From assembly GCA_900317625.1 (NCBI GenBank), contig ONHK01000019.1:1-35690 (forward strand): a stretch of 35,690 bases of DNA, written 5' to 3'. Position 1 is the first letter of the stretch. Every line of letters starts with the position of its first letter. Origin of the DNA: an uncultured Treponema sp. Its GTDB lineage: Bacteria; Spirochaetota; Spirochaetia; Treponematales; Treponemataceae. Below the pieces are notes generated by a model, which saw only the letters and a list, made by a program, of their open reading frames with translations, was not told where the DNA came from and ran no database searches. Positions 15,842-24,852 of the stretch are shown here, one piece after another. The position numbers and the translations under genes were made by a program.

Positions 15842-16096
15842 ATGGAAAATTTTGATTATAAACCGACTGGAGTTTGTCCGCGGCAGATTGATTTTAGTCT
15901 GGAAAACGGAAAAATCCACAATGTCAAATTTTATGGTGGCTGCCCTGGGAATACAAAGGCGGTGGCAAAACTGATTGAGGGAATGGACGCGGCGAAAGTT
16001 GTTGAGATTCTTAAGGGAAATTTGTGCGGCGGTAAAGGGACTTCATGCGCAGATCAGCTTGCGATTGCGGTTGAAAAAGCTCTTGCGCGTCAATAA
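15842..16096 (+). CDS. TSCPD domain protein (TIGR03905-like)
   Basis: An 84-residue protein that matches the small stand-alone TSCPD family. VCPRQIDFSLENGKI is near the start, GGCPGNTKAVAKLIEGM in the middle and GTSCADQLAIAVEKAL at the end. Cysteines in VCP, GGCPGN, NLCGG and TSCADQ could bind a metal. The fold is shared with a domain in some ribonucleotide reductases and in IscU-related proteins, but the function of the free form is unknown. The start has AAGGA upstream. It lies 14 bases before the transporter operon and may be the first gene of it. Confidence 0.85.
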   Translation: MENFDYKPTGVCPRQIDFSLENGKIHNVKFYGGCPGNTKAVAKLIEGMDAAKVVEILKGNLCGGKGTSCADQLAIAVEKALARQ

Positions 16097-16110
16097 TGTG
16101 ATTTTATTTT

Positions 16111-16773
16111 ATGGATTTTAGTTTTATTCAAAAAGTTATTCCTCTTTATGTTGAAGCTGCGGTTCTTACGCTTAAACTTTCAGTCGTGGGAATTCTTTTG
16201 TCTTTTGCGGTTGGACTTGTCTGTGCATTGATAAAATATCAGAAAATTCCTGTTCTTAGGCAAATTGTAAGCGTTTATGTGGAGTTTTCTAGGAATACGC
16301 CGCTTTTGATTCAGCTTTTCTTTTTGTATTTTGCTTTTCCAAGGATGGGAATAAAACTTTCTTCGGTTCAGTGTGCGATTATCGGGCTTACTTTTCTTGG
16401 CGGAAGCTATATGGAAGAAACTTTTCGGTCTGCGCTTGAAAGTGTCTCGAAAATTCAGATTGAAAGTGCGGAATGTATCGGGCTTACGAAACGGCAGGTT
16501 GTTCAGTACGTGATTGTTCCTCAGGCGGTGAGTGTTTCTGTTCCTGGAATTTGCGCGAACATTATGTTTTTGATAAAAGAAACTTCGGTTTTTAGTGCGG
16601 TCGCATTGGCAGATTTGATGTATGTTGCAAAAGATTTGATTGGACTTTACTACAAAACTGATGAAGCGTTGATTTTGCTTTGCGTTTCTTATTTTGCTCT
16701 GTTGCTTCCGATTTCTGTTTTGGCGGCGATTGCGGAAAGGAGATTGCGTTATGCACAGTTCGGAAACAATTAA
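16111..16773 (+). CDS. polar amino-acid ABC transporter permease, subunit 1
   Basis: A 220-residue permease of the HisMQ/GlnP type with about five membrane helices. The conserved EFSRNTPLLIQLFFLYF segment and the GLTFLGGSYMEETFRSALES region, with the coupling-loop motif IGLTKRQVVQYVIVPQA, are visible. It pairs with the next permease to form the membrane channel of an uptake system for a polar amino acid. The exact substrate cannot be read. An iteron-like site (16280-16296) lies inside the codons for VEFSRN. The 3' end overlaps the next gene by 23 bases. Confidence 0.93.
   Translation: MDFSFIQKVIPLYVEAAVLTLKLSVVGILLSFAVGLVCALIKYQKIPVLRQIVSVYVEFSRNTPLLIQLFFLYFAFPRMGIKLSSVQCAIIGLTFLGGSYMEETFRSALESVSKIQIESAECIGLTKRQVVQYVIVPQAVSVSVPGICANIMFLIKETSVFSAVALADLMYVAKDLIGLYYKTDEALILLCVSYFALLLPISVLAAIAERRLRYAQFGNN
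16280..16296 (+). repeat. iteron-like copy inside permease gene
   Basis: Reads TGGAGTTTTCTAGGAAT with the GG-N6-CTAG spacing. It is the only match found right of the replicon, and because it encodes a conserved EFSRN segment it could be coincidence. Confidence 0.35.
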
Positions 16774-17446
16774 TGCGATTGTTCAGGCGTTTAGCGTTCT
16801 TGGAATGGGAACGAATTTTTTGCGTTTACTTGGCGGACTTTGGACAACGGTCTGGATTGCGTTGGTTTCAGTTCTTTTTTCTGTTGTTTTAGGATTTGCG
16901 TTTGGAATTCTTATGACGCTGAAAAACAGGGCGGTTCGTGCGCTTTGCAAAATCTATCTGGAAGTTATGCGGATTATGCCGCAGCTTGTTCTTCTTTTTG
17001 TGGCTTATTACGGACTTACGCGGGCATTGGGAATTTCTCTTTCTGGAGAAGCGGCTTCTATCCTTGTATTTACGCTTTGGGGAACTGCTGAAATGGGCGA
17101 TTTGGTGCGTGGCGCTTTGGAAAGCGTTCCGAAACATCAGTATGAAAGCGGAAAAGCAATCGGTTTGACGGATAGGCAGGTTTTCTTCTATATAATTATT
17201 CCGCAGACTTTGCGTTCGCTGATTCCTTTGAGCATGAATCTTATTACACGAATGATAAAGACGACTTCGCTGGTTGTTTTTGTTGGTGTAATTGAAGTTG
17301 TTAAAATCGGGCAGCAGATTGTTGAGGCAAACCGGCTTACAGTTCCTACTGCGAGTATTGCGGTTTATTTTGTGATTTTTATGATGTATTTTTTTGTGTG
17401 CTGGATTTTAAATCTTGGCGCGCGATATGTTGAAAAACGTCTTTAA
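16751..17446 (+). CDS. polar amino-acid ABC transporter permease, subunit 2
   Basis: A 231-residue permease, paralogous to the previous one, with the EVMRIMPQLVLLFVAYYGLT segment, GTAEMGDLVRGALESVP and the coupling loop IGLTDRQVFFYIIIPQTLRS. ATG 16751 is chosen because AAGGAG precedes it and because the longer frame from 16694 lies inside the upstream gene. It overlaps that gene by 23 bases, so translation is coupled. With the ATPase that follows it forms a complete importer core. Confidence 0.92.
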   Translation: MHSSETINAIVQAFSVLGMGTNFLRLLGGLWTTVWIALVSVLFSVVLGFAFGILMTLKNRAVRALCKIYLEVMRIMPQLVLLFVAYYGLTRALGISLSGEAASILVFTLWGTAEMGDLVRGALESVPKHQYESGKAIGLTDRQVFFYIIIPQTLRSLIPLSMNLITRMIKTTSLVVFVGVIEVVKIGQQIVEANRLTVPTASIAVYFVIFMMYFFVCWILNLGARYVEKRL

Positions 17447-17475
17447 AAATTTATTTATTGAAAACAGGAAAAATT

Positions 17476-18219
17476 ATGGCTTTGCTTGAAATTAAAAATC
17501 TTACAAAATCTTTTGGTGAGAATGTAATCTTAAAAAATATTGATTTGCAGGTTGAGAAAGGCGAAGTTATTGTTATTCTTGGACCTTCCGGCTGTGGGAA
17601 ATCTACTTTGCTTAGATGTATAAACGGACTGGAAACGATTCAAGGCGGTGAAATCCGGTTGGCTGGCGAAGTTATTTCCAACCGTACAAAAGATATGCAT
17701 CTTGTCCGACAAAAAATCGGGATGGTTTTTCAAAGCTATGACCTTTTTCCGCATTTGAATGTGATGAAAAATCTTCTTTTGGGTCCGAAACATGCGCATG
17801 AACTGAATCTTGATATTGAAGATGTAAAAAAAGAAGCTGAAGCCTGGTTGGAGCGAGTTGGGCTTAGCGACAAGAAATATGCATATCCGCGTGAACTTTC
17901 TGGCGGTCAAAAACAGCGTGTTGCGATTGTGCGTGCGCTTTGCCTTCATCCGGAAGTTATGCTTTTTGATGAGGTTACAGCAGCTCTTGATCCGGAAATG
18001 GTTCGTGAAGTTCTGGATGTGATGATGGATTTGGCAAATGCCGGAAAAACAATGCTTATCGTTACCCATCAGATGGCTTTTGCCAGAGCGGTTGCTGATA
18101 AAATTGTTTTTATGGATGGCGGAAATATCATTGAGACTGGAACACCGGAAGAATTCTGGAATAATCCAAAAACTGAGCGCGCAAAAAAATTCCTGAGCAA
18201 TTTTGAATTTAAAGCCTGA
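17476..18219 (+). CDS. polar amino-acid ABC transporter ATP-binding protein (GlnQ/HisP-like)
   Basis: A 247-residue ABC ATPase. Walker A is GPSGCGKSTLLR, the Q-loop is in GMVFQSYDLFPH, the signature is LSGGQKQRV, Walker B is VMLFDEVTAALD and the switch histidine is in IVTHQMAF. This sequence pattern is typical of the PAAT group that powers uptake of polar amino acids. ATG 17476 follows a weak purine site. TTG 17458 is less likely because the family begins at MALLEIKNLTKSF. No clear terminator follows. The binding-protein gene downstream has its own promoter. Confidence 0.95.
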   Translation: MALLEIKNLTKSFGENVILKNIDLQVEKGEVIVILGPSGCGKSTLLRCINGLETIQGGEIRLAGEVISNRTKDMHLVRQKIGMVFQSYDLFPHLNVMKNLLLGPKHAHELNLDIEDVKKEAEAWLERVGLSDKKYAYPRELSGGQKQRVAIVRALCLHPEVMLFDEVTAALDPEMVREVLDVMMDLANAGKTMLIVTHQMAFARAVADKIVFMDGGNIIETGTPEEFWNNPKTERAKKFLSNFEFKA

Positions 18220-18252
18220 AAATAAAAATAAAACTCTTTCATATAAAACCTA

Positions 18253-18282
18253 TTGACATAATAGGAAATTAAATGCTATAAA
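18253..18282 (+). promoter_or_regulatory. promoter of the substrate-binding protein gene
   Basis: TTGACA (18253-18258), 18 bases, then TATAAA (18277-18282) is close to consensus. The binding protein is thus expressed beyond the operon's read-through, as is common for ABC importers that need excess binding protein. Confidence 0.7.
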
Positions 18283-18331
18283 ATACTCATCAGGTTAAAA
18301 CCTGAAATAAATCCGAATGCGGGGTATTTAT

Positions 18332-19159
18332 ATGAAAAAATCAACTTTTATAAAATTTGCTGCTGGTGCGGCTCTTCTTCTTACGGCATTTTCTGCAAGT
18401 GCAAAACCAAAATTCAGAACTGTTGAGCAGATAAAAAAGAGCAAGGTTCTGAAAGTCGCAGTTTTTAGCGACAAAAAACCGTTTGGCTATGTAGATGAAT
18501 ATGGAAAATATCAGGGCTATGATATTTATTTTGCAGAACGGATTGCAAAAGATTTGGGTGTAAAAATCAAGTATGTTCCTGTAGAAGCTGCTGCCCGCGT
18601 AGAAGTTTTGGAAACAGGAAAAGTTGACATTACTCTTGCAAACTTTACTGTAACTCCGGCTCGTGCTGAAAAAGTTGATTTTGCTTTGCCATATATGAAA
18701 TGCGCTTTGGGCGTTGTTTCAAATGAGAAAGATTTGATTAAAAAGCCTGCTGATTTGAACGGAAAAACTCTGATTGTTTCAAAAGGAACAACAGCAGAAA
18801 CTTATTTTACAGAAAATTTTCCGGAAGTAAAACTTTTGAAATTTGACCAGTACAGTGAAGCTTACAATGCGTTGCTTGATGGCCGTGGAGTTGCTCTTTC
18901 AACAGATAATACGGAAGTTCTTGCGTGGGCTATTGAAAATCCTGGATTTGCGGTTGGAATTGAATCTCTTGGAACTTTGGATACAATCGCTCCTGCAGTT
19001 TCAAAAGGAAACAGTTCGCTTTTGGAATGGCTTAACAACGAAATTGTTGAGCTAGGCAAAGAAAACTTTTTCCATGCTGATTATGAAGCGACACTCCGTG
19101 CAACTTACGGAAAAGATTCAAATGCGGACAATCTTGTTGTTGAAGGCGGAAAAATTTAA
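18332..19159 (+). CDS. polar amino-acid ABC transporter substrate-binding protein
   Basis: A 275-residue periplasmic binding protein with a cleavable signal peptide (MKKSTFIKFAAGAALLLTAF, cleavage probably after ASA). It is of the SBP_bac_3 type: the segments KPFGYVDEYGKYQGYDIYFA, KVDITLANFTVTPARAEKVDF and GKTLIVSKGTTAETYF are diagnostic. It captures the ligand for the permease pair and ATPase upstream. ATG 18332 is chosen: the family's signal peptide begins there and GGGG lies seven bases before it. ATG 18317 would add five residues. A terminator follows. Confidence 0.93.
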   Translation: MKKSTFIKFAAGAALLLTAFSASAKPKFRTVEQIKKSKVLKVAVFSDKKPFGYVDEYGKYQGYDIYFAERIAKDLGVKIKYVPVEAAARVEVLETGKVDITLANFTVTPARAEKVDFALPYMKCALGVVSNEKDLIKKPADLNGKTLIVSKGTTAETYFTENFPEVKLLKFDQYSEAYNALLDGRGVALSTDNTEVLAWAIENPGFAVGIESLGTLDTIAPAVSKGNSSLLEWLNNEIVELGKENFFHADYEATLRATYGKDSNADNLVVEGGKI

Positions 19160-19200
19160 TCAGCTTGATTTTGATATTTTGAAAACATAAAAAATTGTGA

Positions 19201-19235
19201 AAGTCAGAAATTCTTTGAATTTCTGACTTTTTTTT
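19201..19235 (+). terminator. terminator after the binding-protein gene
   Basis: A perfect 13-bp stem, AAGTCAGAAATTC (19201-19213) with GAATTTCTGACTT (19217-19229), and a T run. It is a strong end for the transporter transcript. Confidence 0.9.
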
Positions 19236-19345
19236 CGTGTGATGAATATAATTTCTGCAAAAAAGGTCTGAATTTTTGATTTTTGAAACTTTTTGATGGA
19301 AAAATTGTCGTATAAAGGTATAAAATATAAGAAAGGATTTGAAAA

Positions 19346-20113
19346 ATGACAAAAAACTATAAAACTGAACTAACTGCGGATGGAATTTCGGAAACGAATG
19401 AAACTAAAATTCTTTTTGGACAATGTGGGCCGGACAAACATATTCATCTGACGGAAGTAATGGAATATTGTGCGGATTTTGTAACGGACTTGTATGCCTT
19501 GCGTGGCCAAAACCGTGATTTCTTGTCTGAACACGGATATGCGCAGATGGTTTCTCGTTCGGCTTTTCATATTAATAGACTTCCAAAGGAAAATGATGAG
19601 GTCTCGATTACAGTCCGGGAAGAAAAACCTGAGGGCGTTCAGCTTATGCGCTATTATGAATTTAAGGATTTGGCGACTGGTGAGCTTTTAATTGAAGGAA
19701 AAAGCCTTTGGGTAATTGTAAATCCTGAAACAAGGGCGGTTGTTATTCCGGCAAAATTTGAATTTCTTGCGCCATCAGAAGTAAAAACTGAATCAGTATG
19801 CAAACCGGGAAGAATTAAAATTCCTGAAAATGTGGAACGGATTGGAGAGCAGAAAATTCTTTATTCAATGATTGATGGAAACGGTCATCTTACAAATGCG
19901 AAATATATAAATTTTGCGCTGGATTTTTTGCCGGATGAATATCAGAAAAAGCAAATTTCGAATTTTAAATTGAATTTCTGCAAGGAAATCAGAAAAGGCG
20001 ACACGATGCTGGTAAATGCATTTTTTGATGATGAAGAGAATCGTGTTCTTGTTGAAGGAAAAATCGCTTCTAGTGGCGAACGTTCTTTTGAATGTGAGCT
20101 TGTTTATTGCTGA
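19346..20113 (+). CDS. acyl-ACP thioesterase (FatA/FatB family)
   Basis: A 255-residue double hot-dog thioesterase that releases free fatty acids from acyl carrier protein. The first hot-dog has HIHLTEVMEYCADFVTDLY. The second has the catalytic-type DGNGHLTNAKYINFALDFLP segment. It is cytoplasmic. Anaerobes with this enzyme can set the chain length of membrane lipids or excreted fatty acids. A ribosome site (AGAAAGGA) precedes the ATG. The next gene starts 12 bases after its stop, so the LysR regulator behind it is probably in the same transcript. Confidence 0.88.
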   Translation: MTKNYKTELTADGISETNETKILFGQCGPDKHIHLTEVMEYCADFVTDLYALRGQNRDFLSEHGYAQMVSRSAFHINRLPKENDEVSITVREEKPEGVQLMRYYEFKDLATGELLIEGKSLWVIVNPETRAVVIPAKFEFLAPSEVKTESVCKPGRIKIPENVERIGEQKILYSMIDGNGHLTNAKYINFALDFLPDEYQKKQISNFKLNFCKEIRKGDTMLVNAFFDDEENRVLVEGKIASSGERSFECELVYC

Positions 20114-20125
20114 TAGATTAATTTT

Positions 20126-21022
20126 ATGACGTTGCAGCAATTGAAATACGCGGTAGCCGTTGCGGAATCTAAGACGATTTCTGGAGCGGCGGAAAAAGTT
20201 TTTATTTCTCAGCCGAGTTTAACGCTTGCGATTCATCAGTTGGAAGATGAAATGCACGTTCAGATTTTTTCGCGGACGAACAAAGGTGTTGAAATCACTA
20301 AGGAAGGGGAAGTTTTTTTAGGCTACGCACGGCAGGTTCTTGAGCAGGCTGATTTGCTGGAAGAAACTTATGCCGGAAAGGCGCGGCAGGCACCGGTTTT
20401 TAGCGTTTCCTGCCAGCATTATTCGTTTGCGGTAAATGCGATGGTTGATGTAATCCGAAAATTTGGCGGTGACCGTTACAATTACACTTTGCGAGAAACC
20501 CAAACCTTTGAGATTATTGATGATGTTCTGCGTTTAAAAAGTGAGATTGGAATTTTGTATTTAAGTTCGCGTAATGAAGAAGTCATTGGAAAACTCTTGA
20601 AAAAAAACGAGCTTGTTTTTACTGAACTTTTTACTGCCAAGCCGCATGTTTTTATAAGCGACAAAAATCCATTGTGCAAGAAAAATTCTGTTACAGTTGA
20701 AGATTTGGCGCCATTTCCGTATTTGGTGTTTGAGCAGGGAGCGCACAATTCTTTTTATTTTTCGGAAGAGCCTTTTTCCGCGATTGACAGAAACAAGACG
20801 ATTTGCGTTCGTGACCGTGCGACTTTGTTTAATCTTTTGATTGGTCTGGATGGTTTTACGGTTTCTTCCGGGGTTATTAGTAAAGAGCTGAACGGCGAGA
20901 ATATTGTTGCGAGACCTCTTGAAATTGACGAGAAAATGCGTATTGGAATTATAACAAAAAAGAATTTTGTGCTTTCTAGATATGCGGAAAGTTATATTGA
21001 AGCCTTGAAGGAACATATTTAA
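20126..21022 (+). CDS. LysR-family transcriptional regulator
   Basis: A 298-residue regulator. The N-terminal winged helix-turn-helix (QQLKYAVAVAESKTISGAAE, then FISQPSLTLAIHQLEDEM) is standard, and the C-terminal two-lobed effector domain follows from about residue 90. It is probably cotranscribed with the thioesterase gene 12 bases upstream. It converges on metE, whose upstream region holds a palindrome of LysR-operator style (23541-23557), so control of metE is possible but unproven. A strong bidirectional terminator follows. Confidence 0.9.
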   Translation: MTLQQLKYAVAVAESKTISGAAEKVFISQPSLTLAIHQLEDEMHVQIFSRTNKGVEITKEGEVFLGYARQVLEQADLLEETYAGKARQAPVFSVSCQHYSFAVNAMVDVIRKFGGDRYNYTLRETQTFEIIDDVLRLKSEIGILYLSSRNEEVIGKLLKKNELVFTELFTAKPHVFISDKNPLCKKNSVTVEDLAPFPYLVFEQGAHNSFYFSEEPFSAIDRNKTICVRDRATLFNLLIGLDGFTVSSGVISKELNGENIVARPLEIDEKMRIGIITKKNFVLSRYAESYIEALKEHI

Positions 21023-21074
21023 TAAAAATTGACTGATGGGCATTGTACGTAAACTACTGAGTTTGCTTTGAAAA

Positions 21075-21192
21075 CTCGCGGGGCGTTGCGGGGTGTCCCC
21101 GCAGGGTGGGGTAGCGGAAAAATAAAAATCCTGGCAATCAAAGTTGATTGCCAGGATTTTTTGTTTTGTAGCGCAGGGCGGGGCTCCGCCCT
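21075..21192. repeat. GC-rich repeat around the LysR-metE terminator
   Basis: GC-rich blocks flank the terminator. The left block carries GCGGGGTGTCCCCGC. The right block has AGGGCGG-GGCT-CCGCCCT (21175-21192), whose arms equal those of the hairpin at 14989-15006. This suggests the terminator stands inside a copy of the dispersed repeat. Confidence 0.55.
21127..21163. terminator. bidirectional terminator between LysR and metE
   Basis: A perfect 15-bp stem, AATCCTGGCAATCAA (21127-21141) with TTGATTGCCAGGATT (21144-21158), A-rich on the left and T-rich on the right. It serves both converging genes. Confidence 0.92.
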
Positions 21193-21206
21193 ACAAGTTT
21201 TTTTAA

Positions 21207-23483
21207 TTATGCGTTTCGGACGATTTTTGCAGCTGCAACAAGGTTTTTGAGGCTGGCAACTGTTTCTTTTTCGCCACGAGTTTTAAGTCCGCAGTCTGGG
21301 TTTATCCAAAGTTTTTGCTGTGGAACGTATTCTTCCATTTTTTTAACGGCAGAAACGATTTCTTCTACAGTTGGAACGCGAGGGCTGTGGATGTCGTAAA
21401 CGCCTGGACCAACTTGTGTGCGGAAATTATTTTCTTTGAGGGCCGAAAGGATTGTAAGGTCGCCACGGCTTGCTTCAAATGTGATAACGTCTGCGTCCAT
21501 ATCATCAATGTCTTTGATGATGTCGTTGAATTCACTGTAGCACATGTGTGTATGAATCTGGGTTTCTGGTTTTACTCCTGAATGAACAAGACGGAACGCT
21601 GGAATTGCCCAGTCAAGGTATTCTGTGTGCCAGTCTGAGTGGCGCAACGGAAGTTTTTCGCGCAATGCGGCTTCGTCAATCTGGATGATTTTGATTCCAT
21701 TCTTTTCAAGGTCAAGAACTTCTTCCCGGATTGCAAGTGCAATCTGCAATGTCTGTGTCTTAAGGCTGATGTCTTCGCGTGGGAATGACCAGTTCAAGAT
21801 TGTAACTGGACCTGTTAACATTCCTTTTACTGGAGCTTTTGTGCAGCTCTGTGCGAATTTTGACCATTCAACTGTGATAGCTGATTTTCTTGATACATCG
21901 CCCCAAACTACCGGCGGTTTTACGCAGCGAGTTCCGTAAGACTGAACCCATGCTTTTTCTGTAAAGAGGAATCCTTCAAGATTTTCGCCGAAGTATTCAA
22001 CCATGTCGTTTCGTTCATATTCGCCGTGAACAAGAACGTCAAGTCCGAGTTCTTCCTGAAGTTTGATACATTCTGCGATTTTGTTTTTGTTGAATTCTTT
22101 GTACTGTTCGGCTGAAATCTGACCTTTTTTGAATGCGCTGCGGTTTGCGCGGACATCTTTTGTCTGCGGGAATGAACCGATTGTTGTTGTTGGGAACAAT
22201 GGAAGATTCAACGCTTTTCTTTGGATTTCTTCGCGTTCGTCAAATGCGGGAAGGCGAGTGTAGTCTTTTTCGCCAAGGCTGTTGATTTTTGAGGCGAGCG
22301 CAGAATTTTCCTGTACGCGTTCATTCTTGAACAAATCCTGGTTTCTGTTGAAAAGATTTGAGTCTGTGTCTTTTCCATCAATGATTTTTGAAAGATCTGT
22401 GAGTTCAAAAAGTTTTTCGCGCGCAAAAGAGAAATGCTTTAAAATATCGCTTGAAAGTTTGATTTCGTTTCTGATTGTGTAAGGAACGTGGAGCAATGAG
22501 CATGATGTTGAAAGAACTACTTCTGCCTCTGTTGCTGCCTTGATTTTGTTTACAAGCTCGATTGTTTTTGCGTAGTTGTTTTTCCAGATGTTTTTTCCGT
22601 TTACAACGCCGGCAAAAAGAATTTTATCTTTTGGGAAACCTTCTTTCTGAATAAGGTTTAAAGTTTCTTTTCCTTCAATAAAATCAAGTCCGATTGCATC
22701 GAATGGAAGGCTTGTTACTGTCTTGTAGCTGTCGCGGATGTCGCCAAAGTATGTTTCAAGGTTTACGTTCAGTTTTTTTCCATCAAGCACAATTTTATAA
22801 AGTTTTTCAAAAAGAACTCTGTCGTCTGCAGTTGTGTCGTGAACAAGAGCAGGTTCTTCAATCTGGAGCCATTCTGCGCCGGCTTCTGCGGCTTTTGCCA
22901 AAAGTTCCTTGTAAAGATTTGCGGTTTTTTCTGCATAATCGTTTACATTTTTTGTTCCTTTGTAATGTGCGAGCTTAAGGAATGTGTATGGACCGATAAC
23001 GTTTACTTTTGTTGAAACTCCGGCTTCCTTTGCTTCTTTAAATTCTTCAAGAATTTTTGTTGCGTCCAAAGCAAGTTCAATGTTGTCATCAAGTTCTGGT
23101 ACAATGTAGTGATAATTTGTGTTGAACCATTTTTTCATTGGAAGCGCTGTAACATCGTTTTCGCCTTCCTGGTAACCACGTGCCATTGCAAAGAATGTGT
23201 CAAGTTTTGAAATTCCGAGTTTTTTGTATCTTTCTGGAATTGCACCAAGCATAAAAGCTGTGTCGAGCATTCCATCATAAAAAGAAAAGTCGTTTGAAGA
23301 AATAAAATCAATTCCGTCGTTTTTCTGAGTCTGCCAGTTTGAAAGCTTAAGCTCGTGTGCGACTTTGTTCAATTCTTCCTGCGAAATTTCTTTTGCAAAA
23401 TATTTTTCAGAGGCGAATTTAAGTTCGCGCAAAGAACCAATTCTAGGATAACCAATTACAGATATACGTGTTTTATTACTCAT
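21207..23483 (-). CDS. metE: cobalamin-independent methionine synthase
   Basis: A 758-residue MetE, which transfers a methyl group from 5-methyltetrahydrofolate polyglutamate to homocysteine without B12. Both barrels are present. The zinc ligands fit E. coli numbering with a shift of five: H646 and C648 in HTHMCYSEF, and C731 in NPDCGLKTRG, with a glutamate expected near 670. The N-terminal IGYPRIGSLRELKFASEKYF and the VHGEYERNDMVEYFGE segment are conserved. The full length is kept, so it should be active. The ribosome site is weak. The coding strand is A/C-rich, as expected for a gene facing the opposite way to its neighbours. Confidence 0.97.
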   Translation of the reverse strand: MSNKTRISVIGYPRIGSLRELKFASEKYFAKEISQEELNKVAHELKLSNWQTQKNDGIDFISSNDFSFYDGMLDTAFMLGAIPERYKKLGISKLDTFFAMARGYQEGENDVTALPMKKWFNTNYHYIVPELDDNIELALDATKILEEFKEAKEAGVSTKVNVIGPYTFLKLAHYKGTKNVNDYAEKTANLYKELLAKAAEAGAEWLQIEEPALVHDTTADDRVLFEKLYKIVLDGKKLNVNLETYFGDIRDSYKTVTSLPFDAIGLDFIEGKETLNLIQKEGFPKDKILFAGVVNGKNIWKNNYAKTIELVNKIKAATEAEVVLSTSCSLLHVPYTIRNEIKLSSDILKHFSFAREKLFELTDLSKIIDGKDTDSNLFNRNQDLFKNERVQENSALASKINSLGEKDYTRLPAFDEREEIQRKALNLPLFPTTTIGSFPQTKDVRANRSAFKKGQISAEQYKEFNKNKIAECIKLQEELGLDVLVHGEYERNDMVEYFGENLEGFLFTEKAWVQSYGTRCVKPPVVWGDVSRKSAITVEWSKFAQSCTKAPVKGMLTGPVTILNWSFPREDISLKTQTLQIALAIREEVLDLEKNGIKIIQIDEAALREKLPLRHSDWHTEYLDWAIPAFRLVHSGVKPETQIHTHMCYSEFNDIIKDIDDMDADVITFEASRGDLTILSALKENNFRTQVGPGVYDIHSPRVPTVEEIVSAVKKMEEYVPQQKLWINPDCGLKTRGEKETVASLKNLVAAAKIVRNA

Positions 23484-23540
23484 GGCTTAAATATATATGA
23501 ATTTAGGGAAATTGAAAAATATAAGTTTTTTGCAGTTGGG

Positions 23541-23557
23541 TATAGTTTTAAACTATA
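23541..23557. promoter_or_regulatory. palindromic operator candidate between metE and the cation pump gene
   Basis: TATAGTTTTAAACTATA is a near-perfect 17-bp palindrome in the 170-base gap between two divergent genes. Its form (two ATAG/CTAT arms) fits a LysR-type site. TATAGT on the minus strand could also be a -10 for metE. Confidence 0.45.
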
Positions 23558-23653
23558 GCAAAAGTTTACAGTGGCTAATAATTCATTGTATTTATGAAAT
23601 ATTTATAGCATCATAGTAAAAATATCAATTTATACTTTAGGGATGATTTAAAA

Positions 23654-24841
23654 ATGCTGAATTTGCTGGCGAAAATTTTTATAAAAGACAGAAAGAATTT
23701 CAAGAATCCGCAGGTTAGAAATCAATATGGAATTTTATGTGGAATTGTTGGAATTTGTTTTAATATTTTTCTGTTTGCATTTAAGTTTTTTGCAGGAATT
23801 TTATCAAATTCTGTTGCTGTTGTTGCGGACGCTTTTAATAACCTTTCTGATGCAACCGGTTCAATTGTCACAATTTTGGGATTCAAGATTTCCGGAAAAA
23901 AGCCGGACGCGGAGCATCCTTTTGGACATGGAAGAATGGAATACATTGCCGGGCTGATTGTTTCATTTTTGATTATAATTATGGGTTATGAACTTTTAAA
24001 ATCTTCTGTTGGCGCAATAAAAAATCCAGAGCCGCTGAAAACCGATTTTTTAACGATTATAATTCTGTCGGTTTCAATTCTTGTGAAATTTTATATGTAT
24101 TTTTATAATCATTCACTTTCAAAAAAAATGAACAGTGTTGTGATGGAGGCGACTGCAAAAGACAGCCTGAATGACACAATTTCTACCGGTGTGGTTTTGG
24201 CGATTGTGATTATTAATATAATTTTTAGCTCGCTCGGAAAAGAAATCTCGGTTCCGTTGGATGGATTTGCCGGTCTTTTTGTTGCAATTTTCATTTTAAA
24301 AGGCGGATTTGATTCTGTGAAAGAAACTGTTGATCCTCTTTTGGGAAAAAATGCTGACAAAGAATTTGTTGATAATATTGAAAAAACTGTGATGGCACAC
24401 AGAAAAATATGCGGAATGCACGATTTGGTTCTGCACGATTATGGACCGGAAAAAATTATGGTCAGTTTTCATGCTGAAGTTCCAGGTGATGAAAATATTT
24501 TTGAGCTTCATGATGAAATTGATAATATTGAATGTGAAATTTCCAAAAAATTCAATTGTTCGTGTGTAATTCACATGGATCCGATTGATAAAAATAACGC
24601 TGAACTTGAACAGTTGAAAAATTTTATTATTGAGAAAGCAAAGAATGTCGAACCAAATATTTCGATTCATGATTTAAGAATTGTTCCGGGACCATCTCAT
24701 ACGAATGTGATTTTTGACGCGGTTCGTCCGTTTGAAAGTAAATATTCAGAAGACGAGCTGAAAGAATTGCTTTGCGGTATTGTGAAAGAATATAATTCTT
24801 CATATTTTGCAGTGATTCAAATTGATCAGCCATTTATTTAA
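23654..24841 (+). CDS. cation diffusion facilitator (CDF) family transporter
   Basis: A 395-residue divalent-metal/proton antiporter of the CDF family with about six membrane helices and a cytoplasmic C-terminal domain. Metal-site motifs are visible: VADAFNNLSDA in helix 2 and the later KDSLNDTIS in helix 5 (D-x3-D pairs). The HPFGHGRMEY loop lies between helices 2 and 3. Such pumps export zinc, iron, manganese or cobalt. The substrate is not clear from the motifs. The C-terminal cytosolic part is longer than usual and seems duplicated, with a second region after PIDKNNAELEQ. A purine-rich GGGATGA precedes the start. Confidence 0.92.
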   Translation: MLNLLAKIFIKDRKNFKNPQVRNQYGILCGIVGICFNIFLFAFKFFAGILSNSVAVVADAFNNLSDATGSIVTILGFKISGKKPDAEHPFGHGRMEYIAGLIVSFLIIIMGYELLKSSVGAIKNPEPLKTDFLTIIILSVSILVKFYMYFYNHSLSKKMNSVVMEATAKDSLNDTISTGVVLAIVIINIIFSSLGKEISVPLDGFAGLFVAIFILKGGFDSVKETVDPLLGKNADKEFVDNIEKTVMAHRKICGMHDLVLHDYGPEKIMVSFHAEVPGDENIFELHDEIDNIECEISKKFNCSCVIHMDPIDKNNAELEQLKNFIIEKAKNVEPNISIHDLRIVPGPSHTNVIFDAVRPFESKYSEDELKELLCGIVKEYNSSYFAVIQIDQPFI

Positions 24842-24852
24842 CGTGAGATTTT

